Origin: Phormidium tenue FACHB-1052
GTDB lineage: Bacteria > Cyanobacteriota > Cyanobacteriia > Phormidesmidales > Phormidesmidaceae
Assembly: GCF_014696675.1 (NCBI RefSeq)
Contig: NZ_JACJQN010000016.1
Span: 62,001 to 126,000, forward strand
Length of the DNA stretch: 64,000 nt
Reading direction: 5' to 3'
Below are positions 24,825 to 33,018 of the stretch, piece after piece; position 1 is the first letter of the stretch; each line of letters starts with the position of its first letter. A model generated the notes under the pieces. It did not search any database. It was not told the DNA's origin and saw only the letters and a program-made list of their open reading frames with translations. Both the position numbers and the translations under genes were made by a program.

Positions 24825-26678
24825 ATGAGTGAATACAGGGTAAAACGGGTTGCGGCTCCCCCCAAAAAAGCTTCGTGGCGTAATCTAGGGCAGTCGCTGG
24901 CCATGTATCGCTACGGGCAGCGGGCGATTCAGCTAGTGTGGCAGACCGACTGGCGGCTGACGGTGGTGTTGGGGTTGCTGACATTGGTGGCGGGCTTGCT
25001 ACCGGCGGCGATCGCTTACGTCGGCAAATTAATTGTCGATGGCGTAGTCAAGGCTGCCCAGTCAGGATTAGCGATCGATCGCCAGGCGGCATTAATGTAC
25101 CTGGCGCTGGAAGCCTTGCTGGTAGCAGGGTTAGCCGGAGCGCGGCAGGGGTTAACCCTGTGCCAGTCGCTGCTGCGGGTGCTGCTGGGGCAGCGGGTCA
25201 ACGTGATGATTCTCGAAAAAGCCCAGACCCTGCCGCTGACCTACTTCGAAGATTCTGAGTTTTACGACAAAATGACCCAGGCCCGGCGGGAGGCGTCAGC
25301 GCGGCCCCTGAGCATGGTGAACCGCACCTTTGGCGTGGTGCAGGATGTGCTGTCGCTGCTCACCTTTGGGGGGCTGCTGCTGCAATTTTCGGGCTGGGCG
25401 GTGGCACTGCTGGCCGTGGCCACCCTACCTGCCTTCATCGCTGAAACCCAGTTCGCGGGGGAGGCCTTTCGCCTGTTTAAGTGGCGATCGCCCGAAACCC
25501 GCCAGCAAATTTACCTGGAGGCACTGCTGGCGCGGGAGGACTTTGCCAAGGAGGTCAAGCTGTTTGGCCTTGGGCCGCTGCTGCTCGAGCGCTACCAGGA
25601 TATTTTTCAGCGCCTCTATAAAGAAGACCGCAGCCTGACGGTGCGCCGCAGCGGCTGGAGCTACGGGCTGGGGCTGCTGAGCACCGTGTCGTTTTACCTG
25701 GCCTACTGCTGGATTGTGCTGGAGGCGATCGCAGGCCGCATTTCCCTGGGTGAGTTGACTATGTATCTGACGGTGTTTCGCCAGGGGCAGACTACCTTTG
25801 CCAGCACCCTGACAGCAATCGGCGGCATGTATGAGGACGGGCTCTACCTGGCTAACCTCTACGAATTTCTCGAACAGCCTGTGCCGGAGGATATGGGCAC
25901 TGCCGATCGCGGTATCGATCCGATCGACGGGCTGCGGTTTGAGAACGTGTCGTTTACCTATCCGGGCAGCGATCGGCTGGCCTTAGAGAACGTCTCCTTT
26001 CACCTGAAGCCGGGGGAAAAGATGGCGATCGTGGGCGAAAACGGCTCGGGCAAAACCACCCTGATCAAGCTGTTGACCCGGCTTTACACGCCTTCTCAAG
26101 GCCGCATTCTGCTCGATGGCCGCGACCTGCAAGAGTGGGACGCTGACGTGGTGCAGCAGCGCATCGGCGTAATTTTTCAAGACTTTGTGCGCTACCAGTT
26201 CAAGGTGGGCGAAAACATTGGCGTCGGCGATGTCACCGACTTCGAAGATGCCCAGCGCTGGCAGGTTGCTGCCGCCAAGGGCACCGCTACAGAATTTATT
26301 GAGGATTTGCCTGAGGGATTCAACACCCAGCTTGGCAAATGGTTCTTTGGCGGGCAAGAGTTGTCGGGCGGGCAGTGGCAAAAAATCGCCCTCTCCCGCG
26401 CTTTTATGCGCACCGACGCCGATATTCTGGTGCTGGATGAGCCGACGTCAGCTATGGATGCCGAGGCCGAAACCCTTTTGTTTGAGCAGTTTCGCGAAGC
26501 TACCCAAAACCAGATGGCGATTTTGATTTCCCACCGCTTTTCGACGGTGCGGCGGGCCGACAACATCATTGTGCTGGCCCAGGGCAAGCTGATCGAGCAG
26601 GGTAGCCACGAAGAGCTGTTGCGCCAGGATGGCCGCTACGCTCGTCTGTTTACGATGCAGGCAGCGGGATATCTGTAG
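24825..26678 (+). CDS. ABC transporter fused permease/ATPase (type IV exporter half-transporter)
   Basis: 617 residues from ATG 24825 (MSEYRVKRVAAPPKK). The N-terminal membrane domain (about 40-335) has six hydrophobic segments (LTVVLGLLTLVAGLLPAAIAYVG and others); the ATPase domain (about 365-617) has Walker A GENGSGKTT, signature LSGGQWQKIALSRAF, Walker B ILVLDEP and SHRFST. It works as a homo- or heterodimer in the inner membrane. The Trp in SGGQWQ is usual in one subgroup of bacterial exporters of unknown cargo, some linked to peptide or lantibiotic gene clusters; no such cluster is seen here. Confidence 0.92.
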   Translation: MSEYRVKRVAAPPKKASWRNLGQSLAMYRYGQRAIQLVWQTDWRLTVVLGLLTLVAGLLPAAIAYVGKLIVDGVVKAAQSGLAIDRQAALMYLALEALLVAGLAGARQGLTLCQSLLRVLLGQRVNVMILEKAQTLPLTYFEDSEFYDKMTQARREASARPLSMVNRTFGVVQDVLSLLTFGGLLLQFSGWAVALLAVATLPAFIAETQFAGEAFRLFKWRSPETRQQIYLEALLAREDFAKEVKLFGLGPLLLERYQDIFQRLYKEDRSLTVRRSGWSYGLGLLSTVSFYLAYCWIVLEAIAGRISLGELTMYLTVFRQGQTTFASTLTAIGGMYEDGLYLANLYEFLEQPVPEDMGTADRGIDPIDGLRFENVSFTYPGSDRLALENVSFHLKPGEKMAIVGENGSGKTTLIKLLTRLYTPSQGRILLDGRDLQEWDADVVQQRIGVIFQDFVRYQFKVGENIGVGDVTDFEDAQRWQVAAAKGTATEFIEDLPEGFNTQLGKWFFGGQELSGGQWQKIALSRAFMRTDADILVLDEPTSAMDAEAETLLFEQFREATQNQMAILISHRFSTVRRADNIIVLAQGKLIEQGSHEELLRQDGRYARLFTMQAAGYL

Positions 26679-27030
26679 GGCATGGCGCTAGCCAAAGCGC
26701 CCTAGGGCAATGGCATGACCTAATTGATGCGATCGCAGATTGAGCCGCTGCAATGGCATTGTCTGCTCGCATTGCTTTACCACCCTCTGCATTGACAAGT
26801 CATGCCCTCGCATTGGCATCACCAGCGGTGGTTTTAAGTTATCCATCGGGTGCATGGCGACTGGCCGTGGGGGAGGGTGCGATCGCCGCCACAAACTACC
26901 CTAGCCAACCATAATCCACCGCGCTGCCTAGCGCCAAAACCCTGCGATCGAGCCTTCCTTTGCCGCAAAGCGAATTTCGGCGTTGCTGAATTGAGGAATG
27001 AATCTGCAAAAGCAACGGTTACTGCATCGG
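26679..27030. other. Non-coding stretch after the ABC exporter
   Basis: 352 bases. I see no gene. GCATTG-type words recur between 26750 and 26820, with no clear period. Minus-strand frames run through here but are built largely of the palindromic element next to it and are not called. Confidence 0.45.
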
Positions 27031-27101
27031 CCCCCCAACCCCCCAATTTTGGGGGACTTTGAAGTCGTCCGGTTCCCCCCAGAATTGGGGGGTTAGGGGG
27101 G
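27031..27101. repeat. MITE-like double palindrome of C/G tracts
   Basis: The left arm (27031-27056) is CCCCCCAACCCCCCAATTTT and then GGGGGA; the right arm (27074-27101) is TCCCCCCAGAATTGGGGGG then TTAGGGGGG. The arms are imperfect reverse complements, and each is itself a palindrome around AATT. Elements of this form (CCCCCTAACCCCC...GGGGGTTAGGGGG) are scattered in many cyanobacterial genomes and are thought to be non-autonomous mobile repeats. One copy was seen here. There is no transposase in the window. Confidence 0.65.
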
Positions 27102-27207
27102 CAAATCATACTACTGATCAGCAACGCCCGAATTTCTTCTCTACGCTGTTAAAGGCCAACGTTGTTGGCTGAGGAACCTGGTTTCTAGCTTCTTCACTTT
27201 GGGCACT

Positions 27208-27375
27208 CTAAAGACTTATCAAGGCTTCATCCAGAAACCTTTTCCCTTCAGAAATAGAGTGATATAAACAAAAGTAATAGACCCAATCATCGATATTCCG
27301 ACCGGAAAACCGTAGATTGAGTTCGTAGTCCTTGTCTATTGCAGGGTTCTGCTTTTGGCATAGCCTTGCCTCCAT
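27208..27375 (-). CDS. Small hypothetical protein or gene remnant, 55 residues
   Basis: Not recognised. ATG at 27375 (CAT 27373-27375), TAG at 27208-27210. The sequence MEARLCQKQNPAIDKDYELN continues with LRFSGRNIDDWVYYFCLYHS and ends ISEGKRFLDEALISL. From about residue 15 it looks protein-like (aromatics, charged residues, amphipathic end) and unlike the G+C-rich shadow frames of the region; the DNA is locally AT-richer. It overlaps only the leader of the GGCT-like gene on the other strand. It could be the 3' end of a decayed gene next to the MITE-like element, because the first 14 residues look less natural. No ribosome binding site is obvious. Confidence 0.35.
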   Translation of the reverse strand: MEARLCQKQNPAIDKDYELNLRFSGRNIDDWVYYFCLYHSISEGKRFLDEALISL

Positions 27376-27439
27376 CCCCTCTTGGGAGGGGCTAGGAGCA
27401 ATACCGTTACTCTCAACCCTCCGCTCTCAACGACCGCCC

Positions 27440-27964
27440 ATGACGAGTGTCATCCCCCTCTACAACCCAGACGATCGCTTCTACTACTTTGCCTACGGCT
27501 CCTGCATGTGCCCAGTCGATTTGAAACGCTCCTTGGGCGAAAGCACCCACGCCTACGTGGTGGGGCCAGCGACGCTCGCTGGGTATCGGCTGGGGTTTTT
27601 TCGGCGATCGCGCCTGCGCAACTGTGGTGTTCTCGATGTTGTCCCTGACCAAAATTACACCGTGCAGGGTGTGCTCTATCACCTGCCCTGGCGGCTCAGC
27701 CCAGCCCTCGACTTGCGCGAAGAAGGCTACTGCCATGAAACAGTGACGGTAAACTGCAACGGACGAGCCTACGCCGAAACCCGCACCTACTCGGTGATCA
27801 GCAAAACCCACGAAGAAATTGCCCCCAATGAGTGGTATTCCAGCGTGGTCATGCGCGGTGCCGCCACCTGCGGACTACCAGAGCAATACTGCTGGGAACT
27901 GTTCCACCACATTCATTCTCTCCAGCGGCGGCAGGCTCCAGAGCCCCTGCGCCGGACTGCTTAG
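27440..27964 (+). CDS. Gamma-glutamylcyclotransferase-like protein
   Basis: 174 residues from ATG 27440 (MTSVIPLYNPDDRFYYFAYGSCM). YYFAYGSCM is the substrate-loop motif (YFAYGSN-like) of the GGCT fold, followed by LAGYRLGFFRRS and VQGVLYHLP, and DLREEGY carries the likely catalytic Glu. Members release 5-oxoproline from gamma-glutamyl compounds or glutathione, or cleave gamma-glutamylamines. Cys replaces the usual Asn in the YGSN loop. It may share a transcript with trpB, but a good -10 box lies between them. Confidence 0.82.
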   Translation: MTSVIPLYNPDDRFYYFAYGSCMCPVDLKRSLGESTHAYVVGPATLAGYRLGFFRRSRLRNCGVLDVVPDQNYTVQGVLYHLPWRLSPALDLREEGYCHETVTVNCNGRAYAETRTYSVISKTHEEIAPNEWYSSVVMRGAATCGLPEQYCWELFHHIHSLQRRQAPEPLRRTA

Positions 27965-28000
27965 CTGCCGCACTGTCTAGCAACGGGTCAGGGCATTCCT

Positions 28001-28006
28001 TATAAT
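28001..28006 (+). promoter_or_regulatory. Possible -10 box for trpB
   Basis: A perfect TATAAT 35 bases before the GTG start of trpB. The place of the -35 box (about 27978-27983, TAGCAA) is a poor match, so this is only a candidate. Confidence 0.35.
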
Positions 28007-28041
28007 AAGGGCTACCTATAACCCTTCACCCCGCCGCCACC

Positions 28042-29286
28042 GTGACCCAAACGCCGCTCTCGCCTCGCCCCGCCGTCACCGATGCTCGCCCCGATGCCCT
28101 GGGCCGCTTTGGTCAGTTTGGCGGCAAGTACGTGCCCGAAACCCTCATGCCCGCCCTCTTTGAGCTAGAGCAGGCGTTTTATCAATACCGCGACGAGGCC
28201 GACTTTAAGGCCGAGCTAGATGGCCTGCTCAAAGATTACGTCGGTCGGGCTACCCCCCTCTACTTTGCTGAGCGGCTTACCGCCCACTACCGCCACCCCG
28301 ACGGCAGCGGCCCCGATATCTACCTCAAGCGCGAAGACCTCAACCACACCGGGGCGCACAAGATCAACAACGCCCTGGGCCAGGTGCTTTTGGCCAAGCG
28401 CATGGGCAAGCAGCGCATCATTGCCGAAACCGGAGCCGGTCAGCACGGGGTCGCTACTGCCACAGTGTGCGCCCGCTTTGGCCTCCAGTGCGTCATTTAT
28501 ATGGGCGTGCAGGATATGGAGCGCCAGTCGCTAAACGTGTTTCGCATGCGGCTGATGGGGGCCGAGGTGCGCGGTGTGACGGCGGGCACGGGTACCCTCA
28601 AAGACGCTACTTCTGAGGCGATTCGCGATTGGGTGACGAACGTTGAAAATACCCACTACATCCTGGGTTCTGTGGCGGGGCCACACCCCTACCCGATGAT
28701 GGTGCGCGATTTCCACGCCATCATTGGCGAAGAGACTCGCGCCCAGTCCCTAGAAAAGTTTGGCGGTTTGCCCGATATTCTGATGGCCTGTGTCGGTGGC
28801 GGCTCTAACGCTATGGGTCTGTTCCACGAGTTTGTCAATGAGCCCACGGTGCGGATGATCGGCATTGAGGCAGCGGGCAGCGGTGTGGCTAGCGGTAAGC
28901 ATGCGGCTACCCTGACGGAGGGCAGAGTAGGCGTGCTCCACGGAGCGATGAGCTACCTGCTGCAAGACAGTGAAGGCCAGGTGATCGAAGCTCACTCCAT
29001 CAGTGCCGGTCTGGATTATCCTGGCGTTGGCCCTGAGCACAGCTTCTTAAAGGATGCGGGCCGGGCCGAATACTACAGCGTCACCGACCAGGAGGCGCTA
29101 GACGCCTTTCAGCGGGTGTCGCGCCTGGAGGGAATTATTCCTGCGTTGGAGACGGCCCATGCCTTTGCCTACCTCGAAACGCTGTGCCCTCAACTGACCG
29201 GCAACCCCCGGATTGTGATCAATTCCTCAGGCCGAGGCGACAAGGATGTGAACACCGTAGCCAAGGCCCTGGGTGGGCTAGAGTAA
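28042..29286 (+). CDS. trpB: Tryptophan synthase beta chain
   Basis: Joins indole and serine to tryptophan with PLP. 414 residues, full length. Motifs: [19 protein letters not shown] at the N-terminus, the PLP-Lys loop [27 protein letters not shown], the Gly-rich phosphate loop [10 protein letters not shown] and the C-terminal SGRGDKD. GTG start at 28042. trpA is not next to it, as is common in cyanobacteria. Confidence 0.98.
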   Translation: MTQTPLSPRPAVTDARPDALGRFGQFGGKYVPETLMPALFELEQAFYQYRDEADFKAELDGLLKDYVGRATPLYFAERLTAHYRHPDGSGPDIYLKREDLNHTGAHKINNALGQVLLAKRMGKQRIIAETGAGQHGVATATVCARFGLQCVIYMGVQDMERQSLNVFRMRLMGAEVRGVTAGTGTLKDATSEAIRDWVTNVENTHYILGSVAGPHPYPMMVRDFHAIIGEETRAQSLEKFGGLPDILMACVGGGSNAMGLFHEFVNEPTVRMIGIEAAGSGVASGKHAATLTEGRVGVLHGAMSYLLQDSEGQVIEAHSISAGLDYPGVGPEHSFLKDAGRAEYYSVTDQEALDAFQRVSRLEGIIPALETAHAFAYLETLCPQLTGNPRIVINSSGRGDKDVNTVAKALGGLE

Positions 29287-29342
29287 GTTACCAAATCGAT
29301 TGGATTGTCCCAGCAACGGATTTGATCAGCGAAGGGTTGCAG

Positions 29343-29831
29343 ATGAGTACAGAAATCGACGTCAAGCCAAAATCGTTGTACGACATCGATTACCAACTCT
29401 GGTTGGACGAGACAGTTGCTCAACTGCAATCCCAAAACTTTAGCGCCCTTGATTTGGAAAACTTGATTGAGGAAATTGAGAGCTTGGGCAGAAGTGATCA
29501 GCGATCGCTGAAAAGCTATTTGCGACAATTGTGTGAGCATTTCCTCAAGCTGCGATACTGGGAGGCGGATCGGGAAAGGTGCTTTCGAGGTTGGAATTTA
29601 GAAATTGCCAACTTGCGCTTAGAGATTCAATCCATTTTAGAAGACAGCCCTAGCCTAAGAAATGTCCTCAAAGAGCGGTTTGGCTTGGAGCATGGTAAAG
29701 CCAGAAAAACGTTTTTGAAGGCCAGTAGCTTAAAGCCTGACCTTATTCCTGAAGAACCAGATTTCACCCTTGAGCAGGTGCTGGACGAAGATTGGTTGCC
29801 GTGGCAGCCCGACCCATCTGACAACAATTAG
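29343..29831 (+). CDS. DUF29 family protein
   Basis: 162 residues from ATG 29343 (MSTEIDVKPKSLYDIDYQLWLDETVAQL). The DUF29 pattern is clear: LYDIDYQLWLDETVAQLQ, LDLENLIEEIESLGRSDQ, LKSYLRQLCEHFLKLRYW, and at the end ILEDSPSLRN. All-helical; function unknown. The family is widely expanded in cyanobacteria. The gene is AT-richer than trpB and the exonuclease gene beside it, which suggests separate ancestry. It ends 7 bases before the next ATG. Confidence 0.9.
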   Translation: MSTEIDVKPKSLYDIDYQLWLDETVAQLQSQNFSALDLENLIEEIESLGRSDQRSLKSYLRQLCEHFLKLRYWEADRERCFRGWNLEIANLRLEIQSILEDSPSLRNVLKERFGLEHGKARKTFLKASSLKPDLIPEEPDFTLEQVLDEDWLPWQPDPSDNN

Positions 29832-29838
29832 GAGCACC

Positions 29839-30465
29839 ATGGCCGACGGTTTTGAAATCTGCGATCGCGATCTCACCCCGGAGCTACTCGCCCGCTACCG
29901 GCAGGCCAGCGTCATGGCCATCGACACCGAAACCATGGGGCTGCTGCCGCTGCGCGATCGCCTCTGCCTGGTACAGCTCTCCGACGCCGACGGCTATGTG
30001 TCGGTCGTGCGCATCGAGCTAGGCCAAACCGAAGCGCCTCTGCTCAAAGAACTATTCGAAGACTCAAACATTCTCAAGCTGTTTCATTTTGCTCGGTTCG
30101 ATTTGGCCACGCTCAAGCACAACTTGGGCATTACCGTAGCTCCCGTGTTTTGCAGCAAAATTGCCAGCAAGCTCAGCCGCACCTACAGTCCTCGCCACGG
30201 CCTTAAAGAGTTGGTTCGAGAGCTAGAGGGCATTGAACTCGACAAAACCGCCCAAAGCTCAGACTGGGGCAACGCCATGCACCTGTCTGAGGAGCAGCTT
30301 CGCTACGCGGCCAACGACGTGCGCTACCTGCACAGCATTCACCAAACCCTGACCGCTATGCTCAAGCGCGAGGGCCGATGGGAGCTAGCGCAGGATTGTT
30401 TTGACTGTTTGCCCACCTTCGTCGCCCTAGACTTGCTTCAGTACGTAGGGGTGTTCGAGCACTGA
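29839..30465 (+). CDS. Ribonuclease D-like 3'-5' exonuclease
   Basis: 208 residues from ATG 29839, with GGAG at 29831-29834 as ribosome binding site. DEDD exonuclease motifs: MAIDTETMGL (Exo I), LFHFARFDLATL (Exo II), and YAANDVRYL (Exo III, DEDDy Tyr). TYSPRHGLKELV is the usual linker. It lacks the HRDC domains of full RNase D and is the short form frequent in cyanobacteria and alpha-proteobacteria. It trims RNA 3' ends, possibly tRNA precursors. Confidence 0.9.
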   Translation: MADGFEICDRDLTPELLARYRQASVMAIDTETMGLLPLRDRLCLVQLSDADGYVSVVRIELGQTEAPLLKELFEDSNILKLFHFARFDLATLKHNLGITVAPVFCSKIASKLSRTYSPRHGLKELVRELEGIELDKTAQSSDWGNAMHLSEEQLRYAANDVRYLHSIHQTLTAMLKREGRWELAQDCFDCLPTFVALDLLQYVGVFEH

Positions 30466-30540
30466 GCCATCATTCCTTTTCACCCCTGGGAAAGTGTGTC
30501 AATGGCTCTGTTTAGGGAACGACTGCTGCGATCGCAAGAC

Positions 30541-30563
30541 AGGTAAGATAGGCCTATCCACCT
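30541..30563. promoter_or_regulatory. Near-palindrome upstream of the CP12-like gene
   Basis: A perfect 12-base palindrome GATAGGCCTATC (30547-30558) is flanked by AGGT and ACCT, giving a 23-base near-palindrome, 28-50 bases before the ATG. It could be an operator or overlap the promoter; no known regulator site was recognised. Confidence 0.35.
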
Positions 30564-30590
30564 TGAAGATGATCTACGAGGAGAACAACC

Positions 30591-30824
30591 ATGAGCGTTG
30601 ACAGCAAGGATTTTCAAGACGAACTGCAAAAGGCGATCGACTACGCCCACCAAATCACTGCCGAAAAGGGTGAAACCTCTACTGAAGCTGCTGCCGCCTG
30701 GGATGTCGTGGAAGAGATGCGCGCCGAGGTGTCGCACCAGCACCAGATCCCTAAGAAAACTGGTTTTGACCAGTATCTAGAAGACAATCCCGAAGCGCCT
30801 GAAGGATTAATGTACGACACTTAA
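30591..30824 (+). CDS. CP12-like protein without cysteines
   Basis: 77 residues; GAGGAG at 30581 gives a good ribosome binding site. The CP12 core AAAAWDVVEEMRAE is at about 33-46, and the C-terminal frame FDQYLEDNPEAPEGLMYD keeps the Y..(D)NP.A.E...YD spacing of CP12, but both C-terminal cysteines are changed (Leu63 and Gly72), and there is no N-terminal pair either: the protein has no cysteine at all. CP12 clamps GAPDH and phosphoribulokinase in the dark through disulfides; this variant cannot be redox-switched that way. Cys-poor CP12 variants are known in cyanobacteria. Role unknown. Confidence 0.8.
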   Translation: MSVDSKDFQDELQKAIDYAHQITAEKGETSTEAAAAWDVVEEMRAEVSHQHQIPKKTGFDQYLEDNPEAPEGLMYDT

Positions 30825-30945
30825 AGGCAACTCCTGAGCGGTGATTTGACCCCTCCCAGGGGCAGATTTGGAGTGCTAAAATTGCCTTAGTTAGTTTTCG
30901 GTAGATTTCGCTTGTTTCATTTCATTTTGATTTCCGATACAGCTT

Positions 30946-30986
30946 TGTCTCCGTTTACTCACTGCACGTTGTACAGTACGGAGACA
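30946..30986 (+). promoter_or_regulatory. Leader hairpin that covers the ribosome binding site of the RRM gene
   Basis: TGTCTCCGT (30946-30954) is the exact reverse complement of ACGGAGACA (30978-30986). ACTG (30961-30964) and CAGT (30974-30977) can extend the stem inside, with a 6-base bulge on the left. GGAG at 30980-30983, 8 bases before the ATG at 30992, is the only good ribosome binding site, and it is paired with CTCC in the left arm. This looks like a translational switch; temperature is a natural guess because RRM proteins of this kind are cold-induced, but that is inference. Confidence 0.6.
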
Positions 30987-30991
30987 ATCCT

Positions 30992-31300
30992 ATGTCACTC
31001 TACGTTGGTAACTTGTCCTACGATGTCACTCGCGAAGATCTAGAGCGAGTGTTTGCAGAATACGGCGATGTGAAGCGGGTTAGCCTGCCCACCGATCGCG
31101 AAACGGGTAAGCCTCGGGGCTTTGCCTTTGTCGATATGGCTGCTGAAGCTCAAGAAGACGCCATCATCGAATCCCTCGATGGGGCTGAGTGGATGGGTCG
31201 CGAAATGCGGGTCAACAAGGCTCGCCCCCGCGACGATGCCCGCAGTGGTGCTAACGCAGGTAGCAGCAATGGTGGCAACTACCGCCGCACCGGCTTCTAG
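30992..31300 (+). CDS. rbp: Cyanobacterial RRM-type RNA-binding protein (Rbp)
   Basis: 102 residues: one RNA recognition motif (about 2-80) with RNP2 LYVGNL at the start and RNP1 KPRGFAFV near residue 45, then a short Gly/Asn/Ser-rich tail ending YRRTGF. Such proteins bind RNA in the cytosol; several are induced by cold or help localise photosynthesis mRNAs. A structured leader precedes it and a terminator follows, so it is a single-gene unit. Confidence 0.95.
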   Translation: MSLYVGNLSYDVTREDLERVFAEYGDVKRVSLPTDRETGKPRGFAFVDMAAEAQEDAIIESLDGAEWMGREMRVNKARPRDDARSGANAGSSNGGNYRRTGF

Positions 31301-31338
31301 GCTCCCTTAACGAGCTAAACCGAGCCAAATATTCAGTA

Positions 31339-31367
31339 GGGTAGGTCACAGTGGCCTACCCTTTTTT
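31339..31367 (+). terminator. Intrinsic terminator of the RRM gene
   Basis: GGGTAGGTCA, loop CAG, TGGCCTACCC (one G-U pair), then TTTTTT at 31362-31367. It may also help end the opposing gene, which stops at 31383. Confidence 0.9.
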
Positions 31368-31382
31368 GCGGGCAATCTACCC

Positions 31383-32303
31383 CTAAAACTGCTCGCGCTC
31401 GGCTACGACCGGAGAGCGATCGACGGTGGGTTGGGGTCTGCCGCTGGCATCGAGATAGCCCAGATCCTGCAAAAAGGCGTAGAGGGCGGTGGGAAAGTCG
31501 GCGTAGGCCTGGGTGGCTTCGCCGTCGTCGCCGTAGGTATTGAGGCCCCAGTCAGCGGTGCGATCGTAGTGGGCCAGCATGAATAGCCAGGCTTCTCGGT
31601 AGCGTCCCAGGCGAATATTTTGGGCTACGTAACCGGCTAGCACGCCGTTTTTGTCGCTGCGATCGGCAAATTCAGGGTCTTCTACGGTGAAGCGCATCCC
31701 GGCTGCCGTGTCATCGAGGTAGTTGGTGAACTGGGTGGTAGTATCGCGATACAGGCCATTCTCGTAAGTGAGAATGACGCTGGGCGGGTATGACCCGGCG
31801 TAGGAGCTAAAGCTGTAGAGAAAGGCATTGTCGAAGGTGACAAATTCCATCAGCCCATCGCCGTTGAGGTCTTTGAATTCGCCACCGCCGCCGTCGAGGT
31901 AGCCAAAGTAGACGGGGTTAAATTGCTCGTCTTGCCAGGTGTAGGTGGTCGTGGCCAGGCAGCAGTGGGCTCCGCCGGTAAAGGTTTGCACTACCACCTC
32001 TGAGGTGCCGTCGCTGTCGAGATCGATCAGCTCAATGCCCGCAAACATAGCGGCGGTGTCGGTGGTAGAGAGTTTCAGTTCGTCGTTATAAAACAGCTGA
32101 ATGGTTAGGTTATTGCCGATTTCGTCGGCGTCGTAATCGAGTGGAGTGTAGCTGGCAACGACGCGAATAGGGCCTTGAGCAATCGCGCGATCGGTAAGCG
32201 CTTCGGTATCGTAATCAATTTCGATGCGAGGGTTCTCGGCTAGGGCGGGCAGTCCGAGGGTCAGCAGGCTACCGACGAGCAGGCTTGTGAGGATGGCTTT
32301 CAT
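31383..32303 (-). CDS. Secreted protein with FG-GAP/VCBS-like calcium loops
   Basis: 306 residues from ATG 32303; a TTG one codon earlier is possible. Signal peptide MKAILTSLLVGSLLTLGLPALA, cut before ENP. Two Asp-rich loops, DLDSDGTSEVVV (about 94-105) and DLNGDGLMEFV (about 145-155), resemble Ca-binding repeats of FG-GAP/VCBS proteins, with FTGGAHCCLATT between them. The C-terminal third is helical and ends with a flexible tail. Probably periplasmic or extracellular. I do not recognise a named family or function. Confidence 0.7.
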   Translation of the reverse strand: MKAILTSLLVGSLLTLGLPALAENPRIEIDYDTEALTDRAIAQGPIRVVASYTPLDYDADEIGNNLTIQLFYNDELKLSTTDTAAMFAGIELIDLDSDGTSEVVVQTFTGGAHCCLATTTYTWQDEQFNPVYFGYLDGGGGEFKDLNGDGLMEFVTFDNAFLYSFSSYAGSYPPSVILTYENGLYRDTTTQFTNYLDDTAAGMRFTVEDPEFADRSDKNGVLAGYVAQNIRLGRYREAWLFMLAHYDRTADWGLNTYGDDGEATQAYADFPTALYAFLQDLGYLDASGRPQPTVDRSPVVAEREQF

Positions 32304-32370
32304 CAACGGTTCTCTGGCTCAATGACATTGTTTACACAGTGGGCTCAGCTTGCCCCGGTTGATTCTGCGG

Positions 32371-32790
32371 CTACCAGCGTCGCCAGTGGCGTTTGCCCAC
32401 CACAAAGATGCCCAACAGCACCCCGACCAGCAGCGGGTAAGACATGGCCACCAGCGCGGTAGGAATGGGCAAAAACCCTTTGACAAACAGCACCAGAGCA
32501 ATGCAGGGCACCAGCGCCCACAGCACGCCGGTATCGATATACACCTGGCTAAATAACCGTTCCAAAATGGTGAGGCCCAGGGCACCAATGCCAAACCCGG
32601 CGGCAATGGGTAGGGCCATGAATATCAGCTGTAGAAGCGGTAACAGACCGCTCTCAGCGTTAGCTAGCAGTAAGGCTAACCCCTGGGCTAGCAGTAGGTC
32701 GGCGGCGGTAGCGATCGCCACCGCCACCAAAGCCACCTGAAACAAAATTGCCCAGGGCAAAGACTTGAGCCGCCAAAAGGGATTACGCAT
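32371..32790 (-). CDS. Hypothetical four-helix membrane protein
   Basis: 139 residues. Four hydrophobic segments are seen: PWAILFQVALVAVAIATAAD, LLQLIFMALPIAAGFGIGAL, GVLWALVPCIALVLFVKGF and the stretch around TALVAMSYPLLVGVLLGIFV, closed by a basic GKRHWRRW tail that should lie in the cytoplasm. No catalytic or transport motif is recognised. The gene lies 67 bases before the end of the window's secreted-protein start region and is on the same strand, so they may be co-transcribed. Confidence 0.65.
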   Translation of the reverse strand: MRNPFWRLKSLPWAILFQVALVAVAIATAADLLLAQGLALLLANAESGLLPLLQLIFMALPIAAGFGIGALGLTILERLFSQVYIDTGVLWALVPCIALVLFVKGFLPIPTALVAMSYPLLVGVLLGIFVVGKRHWRRW

Positions 32791-33018
32791 AGCCGCAGCA
32801 ATAGGAAGTCAAGCCCATTATTGCGCTGAATTCTCAATCTGGCTGTGAGAAGGGTGTCTATTGTGAGGCTGGGCGGGTGTCCTACTCCCCCTCAAAAGCA
32901 GGGATGATTGCTGTGATAAGTAAATCTTTGCGGTGCTGATGCCTTAGATATGGGATAACAATAGATGCGGGTTCGGGCGATCGCCTGGGCTTGGTCAGCC
33001 CTAAATTCTCTGTGATCT

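Noticed and set aside
26834-27124. Minus-strand 96-residue frame across the MITE-like element
   Set aside because: Its sequence is largely made of the palindrome and Arg/Gly-rich shadow translation; frames like this are commonly miscalled over such repeats.
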